Assembly: GCA_004835665.1 (NCBI GenBank)
Contig: RBKR01000001.1
Coordinates: 2,790,001 to 2,854,000 of the forward strand
Length of the DNA: 64,000 nt
Origin: Phoma sp. XZ068
Lineage: Eukaryota; Ascomycota; Dothideomycetes; Pleosporales; Didymellaceae
Reading direction: 5' to 3'
The position numbers and the translations under genes were made by a program. Position 1 is the stretch's first letter. Every line of letters begins with the position of its first letter. This document shows positions 23,394-32,581 of the stretch, in pieces. The notes under the pieces are model-generated. The model did not search any database and was not told the DNA's origin. It was given only the letters and a program-made list of their open reading frames with translations.

Positions 23394-24439
23394 CTAATTG
23401 AAGTCCTCAGGTTCAGCCTCAACGTGCTGAGGCATGTCAGGTATCTGCCCGTCTCTCCTCAGGTTCTCATACAGCGCGATGGCGGCAAGTGCCTTCGCAT
23501 CCCGTCCAGCCTCTTTCCAAACTCTACTCAAAGGCACAAGCTTGAGTGTGATATTCTCACCCTCGTCCCGCAAACCCGTAGCTTTTCCCTTGAGCCAGTT
23601 CATGTGACGTCTAGTGAGTCGCTTCTGGCAGAGCAGGATTGGGATAAACTCATCGCAGGCGCCTACACTAGGATACATGGCGTTCTGCAAGCTCTCAGAA
23701 CGATCCTTGGATGAGCTACTTTGGGTTGTCCAGGGTTCCACAGGGACATCTGCAAGAGCAAGTTGTGACAGGTCGATGAGGTCGCTCTCGTCAACCTTGA
23801 GCTTTGCTTCCTCTTCTATCTCATTTGCTGCTGCACCCTTCAGCGAGCCACCGTCCAGCATACCGGCTGGAATCTCGGTAAATGCTAATGAGCCTGCTGC
23901 TACGCGAGGCTGTATTGTCAATACGACGTACTTCTCGTCCTCGCCTTGCGAAGTTTCTGGCTGCACAATGATCTAGACATACCACACTCAGCCCTGTCAA
24001 TGCCCTCGAAGGAAGTACTTACCAAGACCGCAACGCTCCCACCTCTCAAAAACACAGCCCCAGGAATCCAGTCAGCTTTTGCATTCTCTTCGCCGTCGTG
24101 AATATAAGGATCTGTCTCGATCCTTGACTGAATCTTCATAAAGCCCAACTTATCTTCATGGCCTGGACGATCTCTCCAGAACCAGTCAACGGCCTGAATC
24201 TCGAGCTCACGTAACTTGTAGGGATGCTTGTGGAAAGGATGGGCCTCATTCTGCTGAAGACTGAAGTTGTGGAGCAATCCCGAAAGCCATTTGTCCAACG
24301 CTGGGAAAGTGAATGCTGCATTGGGGTTCGAGGAAGATGTCAAGAGTTTGTTGAATTGTTCCGAGGTAAGATTGTGCGGTAGGACTATCTCAACGGGAGG
24401 GTCGAAGAGATAGTGTTTGTATTGGGTGATGCTTGTCAT
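23394..24439 (-). CDS. Nudix hydrolase, ADP-sugar pyrophosphatase type (NUDT14/NUDX14-like), 331 aa
   Basis: Exons are 24023-24439 and 23394-23972. The 50-bp phase-0 intron joins VAVL to IIVQPET. The start at 24439 is the only in-frame ATG; the open frame upstream has none. The Nudix fold is shown by EIPAGMLDGGSLKGAAANEI and EEEAKL. The metal-binding acidic core (EIEEE) is present. The position normally occupied by Arg in the Nudix box is Asn, and the usual Gly after EE is Lys. The family hydrolyses ADP-ribose, ADP-glucose or UDP-glucose to sugar phosphate and nucleoside monophosphate. Substrate is not resolved from sequence, and the altered box may change activity. Confidence 0.83.
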
Positions 24440-24906
24440 TGTGGAGCTGGGAGCTGAATCGGACGGGATGATGCGAAGGCTGAGGGCTTTCGTTGTGGTA
24501 GCAGGAGTTGATTTGCAAAGATGGACTGCAGACTGCGGTATTACAGAAACGTGGGTGTGGAAGCAAGGCTTTTGTATCACAGTAGGCTACACTCACTTCC
24601 CTAGAGTTCAGTTTCGATCATGAGATTGTGCGCTGCCTGCGCCTCAAGCTGAGGCTGCAAGACACTAGTGAGAATCACAAGATGTAAAGTGATTGGCTGT
24701 TGGTGGAGTGAATGAGCTTGGGCGCGTGGAGTTCGCGCCTGCCTCAAGGGTCGCGTATCTGCCCCACCTTCCTGCATCATCATTAACTCCGTGTCCGCCA
24801 CCCGGCGGGCAAAAGCTGATTATTAACATTGCAGCATTAGCCTACTGTTGATCTTGTTTGATTGTGTTGACCTTTGGATTGATTTTGCTTTGGTACTGCC
24901 ACGACC
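24440..24906. promoter_or_regulatory. divergent promoter region, Nudix and RING genes
   Basis: 467 bp between the divergent start codons at 24439 and 24907. No specific binding site was recognised. Confidence 0.35.
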
Positions 24907-26431
24907 ATGGGCACGCTGACCGCTGATTGTCCCCGTTTGGACGCGCATTGTGCTCACAAGCTTGCGACATCATGTCGATTGACTTCCACAGCAAACTGCT
25001 GTGCTTGTGCCGATGAGCGGGCTCACAGTTTGACTTACAGAGTGTATATTGATGGCATCGGTTTTGTACAGCGAGGGACAAGGTGGCAAGGTTACTGCTG
25101 GTTCTGCAAAGGTTGTTGCTTCCTCAAGTGCACTAGAGCTCTGCTGACAACTTGCAGAGTTCTGGAGTAATCGCCTCGCCGCCACCGACCCTCCACTCGA
25201 AATCTCCCAAACACGTATACCCGAGATACCAGATCAGAAGGAGTTCCTTGATCGATGGTTTGAGTTTCACCAAGGCTACCGAGTTGCAAGGCGTCCTGAT
25301 GGTACGGAACAACGCATTGCGGTGATTGGAGAGCCTCTGCGTGAAGTAAGCCCTGGCTTCCTGCCGCGAACGCTGGATCAACTACGAGCGGGCATTGAGA
25401 ATGACGCCAGGAGAGCAGAGAATAGGCTCAGGCGGCGGCGATTGACATCCGAGGATCAAAGGCCAGCAGAGCCGCATCAGAGCCTAGAAGATGCTCTTAA
25501 CAGCCTGTTAGAAACGGAATCGGATGATGAGATTCATGAGAACGAAGTCCCAGCCACCCTGGAGCAAGTAGTATCCAATACCACTGCGACGCCGCAGCGT
25601 CAACCGCACGAATTCATAGGGCCACTAAGCCAAGCTGCGTCGCGGCGGCAGCGAGCGCAGGAACGATTTGTCCGTGTCTTCGGGACGGTCGAAGATGTGC
25701 AACAGGACGATTACGAGTCACCTCTCTCGAACATGTACAATCGAGCCTGGAATCGCTATCGTCAAGCTGAGGACCTACGAGCCGTTGGCGACACAGAGGC
25801 CCCCCCACTTGAAGGTCTGTCTGCTCAGGAGCGTCGAGAGATTGAGGACCAACTTCTGTGGGGTGTAATGCGGGAATCGCAAATAGGGCAGGAACCAGAA
25901 AGCAATGTCTGGAGCTACACCCCGGTTGCAAGTAGCCGCTCCCCTGCGACAAGCGCCGGTGACGTTACTATCACTCCACCTTGGGTGAACTTCCCAACCA
26001 CGAGCGCACCACCGAGCGATCCTGTTGCCACAACGTCATCCTCCACCGGTGGCATGTCGGAGGTCCGTCTTTCTCTAGAGCAGATCACGAGCGAGCTGCA
26101 ACGCCTGCGTTTGGCTTCAGAAGCTGTCTCTTCCGCTCGACATGCTTTGCATGCTCATCGCGCGCTGGAACGGCCTTTCCCTACCTTGGACAACCAGCCC
26201 GATAGACCACCGCCCAAGACAGACGCAGAGATGACAAGAACTCTCTCCTGCCAGGTGTGCTATCAGCAACTGGCTGATATTGCTGTGTTACCATGCGGTC
26301 ACATGGTGATGTGCGAATGGTGTGCGGATGTTGTCGTACCTGTCAAGCATTCGCATATACCAGTCAGACCATCGAAATGCCCCATGTGTCGAAAGCAGGT
26401 CAAGCAGAGATTTAAGATCCACACAGGCTAA
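24907..26431 (+). CDS. C3HC4 RING-finger protein with C-terminal RING, 492 aa
   Basis: Exons are 24907-25111 and 25158-26431. The 46-bp phase-1 intron joins GYCWFCK to EFWSNRLA. The N-terminal ~45 residues may hide another intron. After the WFCK motif comes a helical, highly charged stretch (LDQLRAGIENDARRAENRLRRRR), then a long Glu/Arg/Ser/Thr-rich disordered middle with coiled-coil potential (SEVRLSLEQITSELQRLRLA). The C-terminal RING spans 433-492, with ligands C433, C436, C448, H450, C454, C457, C476 and C479. C-terminal RINGs of this kind are E3 ubiquitin ligases in many families. No substrate can be inferred. It is divergent from the Nudix gene. Confidence 0.82.
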
Positions 26432-27400
26432 CTGGTAGATGCTTGCGACTACAACAGCATCTGGTACAACGAACGAAATACGAGCCACGAGACCGGAATA
26501 TAAACCCTCTCCACGCTGATTCGCTACGATCGAATGTAGAACTGCACGAGCAGAAGTATGAGTTGGACCCGTGAGGGTACCTGAGTAGCTCATCTGAGAC
26601 TCGGCTCTGGACCCGCCAATGCTATCGCTGATCGTTCTCACTGTATTAGAACGTGGAAAATGCTGGCAGCCTGTACCGATAGACTGTTACCACGGTCTTG
26701 AAATAGTATCAGCATGCTCTGGATTTACTCACCGCTCCGCAAAGTTAAGACCTCACAACAACAACTCAACGACGACGACGTAATCACAACAATTCAGGGT
26801 GTTTCTGCGGATCATACCAAGTTCGTATTCGCTGGGACAGTCCAATATTTCAAGTGTTGCGAACAAAGGCATCCTCTGAACGCACGCCTTCGTAATCCTA
26901 AGACATCACAAGCTAAACTCTTCAGAATGAATGATCAGTAATCTATGCAAAGTTCGGGCCTTTTTATGTTTCAGCAATGCTGTCTCCGCCTTTCCGCAAT
27001 TATCCAATGTGGAGTGCATCCATACTCATCACATTGACTGCCTCCTCATTAGACAAGTTTGCGACACTTGCCACCGTGATCATCGTATGTTACACAGCCC
27101 TACAAAGCTGCCTCCCGGCGAGATTATTCGACCCTTACTAGAACCGGTTGCGCGTAACGAAGTTCAGAGACAGCGAATCGAGTGACAAAGACAAGTCCAT
27201 CTGCTGAGAATTTTGATATTGCTTTCATCCAAAACATGATGAGGTAGATGAAGTATGACGATGAGGGCAAGAATTATATACAGTCTCTTCGCGCAGGCGA
27301 GGCTGCACCGATCATGAGCTTCAAGATACCCTGACCGATCTTATTGCGAGGGAAGGCAACATCAACATTTAAACCAATTGCATCTGCGCCTGAAAACGAA
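26432..27400. other. intergenic, no gene seen
   Basis: Short frames only. No motif, tRNA or repeat recognised. Confidence 0.45.
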
Positions 27401-29220
27401 ATGAGCAAACTCGGACAAGTCCGCATTGGGCACAAGGCACCAGACTTCCACTGCGAAGCAGTCATCGAAGGTGCCATCAAAGGTACGCAGTTTTCATTCA
27501 GCGTAAATTGCTACGCCATTCCTAATACAACTATAGAGGTATCGTTGAGCACTTTCGTTCGCCCTTCGACATCACCAGGCTCGCCCAACCCGGACGCACC
27601 TTGGCTGCTCTTACTCTTCATACCAGCTGCTTTCTCCTTTGTCTGTCCCACCGAGGTCATTGCTTTCCAGAATTGCTATGACGAGTTTCGCGATAGACAC
27701 TGCAGCATTGCTTTTGTCTCTGTTGACACGAAACATTCTTTGTGGCACTGGCAAAACGTACCGCGCCAGTATGGCGGCCTGGGTAACATCGATATACCGT
27801 TACTGAGTGACGCAACCCATAAGATTGGAAGGGACTACGGTGTGCTTGTTGAAGAGGAGGGTGTCAGTCTGAGGGGTATGTTCATTATCGACGGGGAGGG
27901 ACTTGTGCAGCAGGTTTGTCTCACTTTGTCTTGTGCAACACCACGTGTGCTCCTCGCATATAACTGGCTAACCACACATTTAGATCACATTGAACAACCT
28001 CACGGTTGGAAGGAGTGTGCTAGAAGCTCTACGCCTTCTCGAGGCCTTCCAAGCCGTTGCAAAGCATGGTGTCTTATGTCCTATCGATTGGAGGCCAAGC
28101 TCGCATGCTTCGGATACGCTGAACACTATCTCCAATACGCTCCTAGAGTCCTACGAGGATCGACTGGCTAACCTACAGAAAGGTTTGAAAATTCTCGCCG
28201 TCACAAATGACATGATCTAACAGTGAAGCAGAGTTTGGAGACATACAGGTCACAGATCTGGATGCAAAACACCGAAACAGTGCAAGCATGGACAGTGTAC
28301 CACATGCGGAGTTCGTGGATACCCCGGGTCTAAGGGTCAACCTCACCCCTGAGTCCTCCATGGAGTCCAAGAATGCGAGCGCCCAGGATCCACCAGCAAG
28401 CCCTGGTAATACCAACTGTAGACCTCAGTTGTCCACGACAGCCAATTCAGATTCGAACATATCGAAATGGTCGCAGAATTCCAGTCCAGTCACTGCGGTT
28501 GCAACTCCGGTAACCACTCCAAGCGCTCAAAATGCACCGCCTATAAAGTTACCCACCCAGGAGCGGACCGCCCGCCACAGTCGAGGTACGCCGTTGCATG
28601 AAGACATACGCAATCTCTTCTCCTTCTCCTCTCCCTCCCCTTTCCGTGAATTCCTTCCCTGCGAGTTCCCATTTTACGACACGGATTGGTCGGCTGATAG
28701 GGCACCAGGTCACACCAGCGCCCACCACAACCAGAAAGCGCACTCGGCTCCCTCGAAGAAACCCTCACACTTCCATCCGCAGCCGCACACGTACGAGTCC
28801 CAGCGAGGCTCGCACATTGTCTTGGAATTTGCAGATCCGATATTGAGTCCCATGGTCAGCCCAAACATGGAGAAAAAGCTGACTCGTCCACCCGTTCTAC
28901 GGCACCACTTGACGAGCCCGCCATCGCTGCTACCTTGTGTGAGCAGGAGGACTGCACCGAATCTCAGTCGCGCTACCAGCTGGAGCGGCGTGTTGAAGCG
29001 CGAAGGCAGCAGCTCTAGTACGCCTGGCCTCACGCCGCCGAGAAGTAGCAGTGAGAGCGGAGGTGGGCAGACGCGCCTGCAAGCTACTTTTTCCGCTATC
29101 AAGAAGATGGGTTCTGGGTTGACGAGCCCGATGTTTGAGTTTTACCCGAGCAAGCAGAAGGGAGATGGCGAGAGGAGTTCGGGATACTTTGACGTTAACA
29201 CGCAGGGTATTGAGAGTTGA
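27401..29220 (+). CDS. 2-Cys peroxiredoxin (AhpC/TSA) with long disordered C-terminal extension, 549 aa
   Basis: Exons are 27401-27482, 27537-27913, 27984-28182 and 28229-29220. The enzyme part is residues 1-~220. The peroxidatic C64 is in FSFVCPTE; GGLGNIDIPLLSD, IGRDYGVLVEEEGVSLRG and GRSV are all present. The resolving C185 is in HGVLCPIDW. An insert rich in Pro/Ser (RPSTSPGSPNPDAP) replaces the short loop before the active site. Splicing a 46-bp intron (28183-28228) fuses YEDRLANLQK to EFGDIQVTDLDAKHR and ~320 mostly disordered Ser/Pro-rich residues. Reading through that intron instead stops at 28220, giving 231 aa. Peroxiredoxins reduce H2O2 and alkyl hydroperoxides using thioredoxin. 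The tail has no recognised domain. Two abutting genes remain possible, since an ATG at 28288 is in the tail frame. Confidence 0.72.
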
Positions 29221-29530
29221 TGTGAGGACGGGCTTAGGTAGTGGAGTAAGGCGACGAAGAAGGACGCAGGAAGATACCTGAGGAACGTTTCGGTATGTTA
29301 GTGGTTTTTGCGTTGCATCACGAGTATATAGAATTTTGCGAAGAAAGCAATGTGCTCGACCTTTTAACGACTTGAGCGTGAATGCACGACGGACTGTTCT
29401 CTCTCTTTATGGAGGATTAGGACCAGAACGACTGACGAGCCACCAATTCACTTGACCAAGATACTCAAGTCGGCCAACATGAACTTTCAAACATGCACAA
29501 GATTCATCATTATGGGTATATCATATCACA

Positions 29531-31693
29531 CTACAACTTACTCCTCACCCCTTCAACCGGCAACGCCCCACTCATCAACACCTCCCCTCCATCCTCCCTT
29601 CCATAAAGTACCATATCCCTACCTCCCCTTGTCGTCCACCACCCAACCGCCACCCCACTCCTCTCCGCATCCATCTCCCCAGACACCAACACCTCCCAGA
29701 ACCGCGCCTTGACAGCCTCCCGCATCTCCCCCTCGTGAATTCCATTCAACAGCTGTGCGCACAGCGGGAGCCATTCATCTAACAACCCGACGCTGAGGAA
29801 TGGCAGCGCGTCGACCAGCGTGAGCGTCAGCACGGCTTGTTCGCTCAGCGGCGGCGGCGGGGCGTCGCTGCCTTGTAGCGCGAGGGCCACGGCGTCGGGT
29901 GGTAGTGGGGTGGTGGGTGCGTGGAGTGCGCGGTAGTGTACGAGTTCTAGCAGGGTGGCGGGGAGGTCGGGGTGTGTAGCGCTGAGGGGGCTCGGGGGCG
30001 CGGTGACGCGCATGAGGGTTTTGAAGGCGAGTCTGAATTGGCGCGCGGACAGGGAGGCAGGGAATGCGGAGAAGAGGGCGTCGATGTAGAAGGGGAGGTG
30101 TTTTGCGGTTGTGGAGGCGGATTGCGGAGCGGAGAGGACGGAGAGCATGACGCTGTGTGCGGCTTCGAAGTTTGCTGCTAGGTGGGCGTTTGTGTGCGGT
30201 GAGGAGAACGACGCAAGATAGGGCACTGCGGCTGCGACGAGGAGGTCTTCGTTTACCGAGGCTGGGAGGACCAGCGAAAAGTGCTCGGAGGTGTTGAGAA
30301 AGTAGAGATCCAACGTCCTGTCGAGTGGGTGTGAGGGAATGGTTCCGAGGTGCGGTGGCGCAATGAGAGAGAGGAACTTCGTAGTAGCCGTGGGGTTTGT
30401 GGAGAGGATGTCGATAGCTGTTAGGTAGACAAAGGTGTGCTGGGAGAAGGATGCAGGCCCCAGGCGTGAAGTTATGAAGTATAGATGGCGGAGTGTGTGG
30501 AGTGTTTGGGAGGCCAGCGCAGGCGCAGTGGTGTCGGATGCGAGGACTGGATCGCGGAGGGTGCGGGTGAATACGCCACGCAGGATGATTGTGGTTGCGA
30601 AGAGAGCAGCTTTGAGGAGCTTCCAGAGCTGGGGTGTAGTCTTGTGAAGAGCTTCTTCCTCGAGGTGCGCTGCTTCATCGGTGGAGTCGATGTCAGAGAA
30701 CTTGATCTGTCGCCATTGGGTTGTGAGGGCGCGAGAGAAGCTGGCTAGGTCGTCCATCATGGTTTGGATGATCCAGGGGCTCTTTGTGTTTTCCACGGCG
30801 TGGGCGATGAGCCGGGACAGCGGGCCCATGGATGAGACCAGTGGTCTTGCAAGAATGGCCTCCACCTGTCGATACGAGCTGGATGTCGCACTCCAGTCCA
30901 GCTTGCCACCCTCGGCAACCCTGACATCGAGATCTAGGCCGCCGAGGAAGTAGGCGCTCTGAAACCCCTCGCTCGAATAGAACGCCGTCCCAATCAGCAC
31001 TGGCAGCAGGCGATCGTAGTCCAGCAGCGTCCGGTCCCCATCATTGATGCACCCAAATGCATGATTCAGGACGAGCGTAATCGTCTGCCCACCCAGCCCA
31101 TCTGCCTCGCTCCGTTCGCGCACCTCCACAAGCGCAAGATTCGTCGCATTTACCAGCGCGCCCTCGATCCTCTTCCTCATTCCACTCGCCCAGTACAGAT
31201 CCATGCCCTGCTCTTCCAGGTTCCCAATGCCTATCAGCAGTCCGCCCAGCACAATGAGATGCTTCCATCTCCGACTCCGGTCATCGGCACCGGCAACAAT
31301 AGCTTTGATCCACTCATCTAGGCTTAGGCCTCCACCGACGGGAGACTGCCCGGGGAGGGGCTTCGCGGCTTTATTGTAGCGGACATCGTTGTGGTGGGTT
31401 ATGATTGTTGTGACGGCAGTATGGAAGACTGAGAGGAGGCGCAGAGAAGTGCGGACTCCATCTGGGCGGTCCCAGAGCGCAGGGGCGGTAAGTAGGTGTG
31501 ACGTTAGAAGACTGAGATTGTGCGGGTTGCCCAGGGTTGTAAGGAGGGAGGAGGCAGTCCCGAGGATGCTGGAGCTGTTAGTACGAGATGCGCGTCGAGG
31601 TCTAACAACGGAGACATACCGAGGCGTGTCTTCCTGGTCGGTGTAGACCTGCAGTGCGCGCAGCAGCGTCGAAAGAAGGCGATCAGCCGGCAT
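29531..31693 (-). CDS. PEX8: peroxin PEX8, intraperoxisomal import organiser, 705 aa
   Basis: Exons are 31620-31693 and 29531-31574. I infer a 45-bp intron with a consensus GTATGT donor that falls in frame; without it the product is 720 aa. The N-terminus (MPADRLLSTLLRAL, then LGTASSLLTTL) and blocks such as WIKAIVAGADDRSRRWKHL, ITLVLNHAF, DYDRLLPVL, SSEGFQSAYFLGGLDLDV, PLVSSMGPLSRLIAH and KTTPQLWKLLKAALFA match filamentous-fungal Pex8. The C-terminus is the peroxisomal targeting tripeptide SKL, as known for Pex8. It is a matrix-side peripheral protein that links docking and RING complexes during import. The GC-rich, Ala/Pro/Leu-rich C-terminal half differs in composition from the N-terminal half. 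Confidence 0.88.
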   Translation of the reverse strand: MPADRLLSTLLRALQVYTDQEDTPRYVSVVRPRRASRTNSSSILGTASSLLTTLGNPHNLSLLTSHLLTAPALWDRPDGVRTSLRLLSVFHTAVTTIITHHNDVRYNKAAKPLPGQSPVGGGLSLDEWIKAIVAGADDRSRRWKHLIVLGGLLIGIGNLEEQGMDLYWASGMRKRIEGALVNATNLALVEVRERSEADGLGGQTITLVLNHAFGCINDGDRTLLDYDRLLPVLIGTAFYSSEGFQSAYFLGGLDLDVRVAEGGKLDWSATSSSYRQVEAILARPLVSSMGPLSRLIAHAVENTKSPWIIQTMMDDLASFSRALTTQWRQIKFSDIDSTDEAAHLEEEALHKTTPQLWKLLKAALFATTIILRGVFTRTLRDPVLASDTTAPALASQTLHTLRHLYFITSRLGPASFSQHTFVYLTAIDILSTNPTATTKFLSLIAPPHLGTIPSHPLDRTLDLYFLNTSEHFSLVLPASVNEDLLVAAAVPYLASFSSPHTNAHLAANFEAAHSVMLSVLSAPQSASTTAKHLPFYIDALFSAFPASLSARQFRLAFKTLMRVTAPPSPLSATHPDLPATLLELVHYRALHAPTTPLPPDAVALALQGSDAPPPPLSEQAVLTLTLVDALPFLSVGLLDEWLPLCAQLLNGIHEGEMREAVKARFWEVLVSGEMDAERSGVAVGWWTTRGGRDMVLYGREDGGEVLMSGALPVEGVRSKL

Positions 31694-31940
31694 CGTGCCT
31701 CGAACCTCTCATCAACGTGGGATGTTGGTGTGAGCGCGTGCAGATGCCATCAGATTGCCGTTGACATTCACGCCGCGAGCCGAGGTAGGCGACTAGTGAG
31801 AAGCAGAGTGGGTCCCACCCGCCCCCGGAGCCGCATCAATCTGAACATTCACCCCATCGACGTCACACTTCACGGCGCATCAACTCCAGACGCGCGCAGT
31901 AAACTTACGCTCTTGGGCGCACACCCGCCATGCCGCACCG
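31694..31940. promoter_or_regulatory. 247-bp divergent promoter, PEX8 and TMEM170-like gene
   Basis: The short gap between two start codons on opposite strands implies shared upstream control. No specific motif called. Confidence 0.4.
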
Positions 31941-32419
31941 ATGAGGTCCCTTCTCTCCCCGGCCCTTTCCTCCAAACCCCCAAACTAACGCCCCACAGCT
32001 TTATCCAGCGCCTCGACAGCGCCGCCCCGTTGGGCTACACCACCCCCGTCTTCCCCTCCCTCTACTGGCCACTCCCGCGCGGCGCCGCCCAATCCTTCTA
32101 CCTCTACAACCCCTCCGACATCCTGCGCTTCACCATCTACTGGACCCTGCTGCTCGTCGGCGGCATACACCTGATTGTTGCGCTGTGGGCATGCATTATA
32201 CAATGGCGTAATTGGAAGATTATATGGGTAGTGCCGCCGCTATTTGCGGCAATCGGTGCGCTCGAGGGCCTGATTGCTGGGTCTATTGTGGGCGGGCTGT
32301 TGGGAGGCGTGTATCAGAGCGGGTACTTTGAGATGAGCACGTGGATACCGTTTGTTTGGGGAGTTATTAATGCCATGGTTCTGATCTTGTCGAGTTTTGC
32401 TATATCTGGGGGGCTATAG
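31941..32419 (+). CDS. TMEM170-like integral membrane protein, 141 aa
   Basis: Exons are 31941-31945 (ATGAG, five coding bases) and 31999-32419. The 53-bp intron has a textbook CTAAC branch site 12 bases before its AG. The result is MSFIQRLDSAAPLGY, 141 aa. PSLYWPLPRGA is followed by LRFTIYWTLLLVGGIHLIVALWA, then two further membrane segments (VPPLFAAIGALEGLIAG; MVLILSSFAISGGL) and a glycine-rich GGLLGGVYQSGYF. This arrangement resembles human TMEM170A, which is linked to ER sheet and nuclear-envelope shape. The function in fungi is not established. The longer open frame upstream runs over PEX8 and was not used. Confidence 0.68.
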
Positions 32420-32581
32420 CAGATTAAGGCGTTCATAGTGAAAGCCTGCAGGACATCTGCTTGAGCTCTTGCACTCGCAATACTTCGTCACTCAGCATAG
32501 AACACAAAATACGATCAGCTCAGCCGTCACAACGACGGTGACGGGAATCATGCATTTTCACAATCGACAACATCTCCATAT

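Noticed and set aside
24440..24580. Mitochondrial leader on the Nudix hydrolase
   Set aside because: The upstream frame is open but contains no ATG (it begins at a GTG), so translation from it is not expected.
31520..31940. Upstream extension of the TMEM170-like frame
   Set aside because: It overlaps the 5' end of PEX8 on the opposite strand and is Arg/Ser-rich noise. The ATGAG micro-exon with a good branch site explains the start better.
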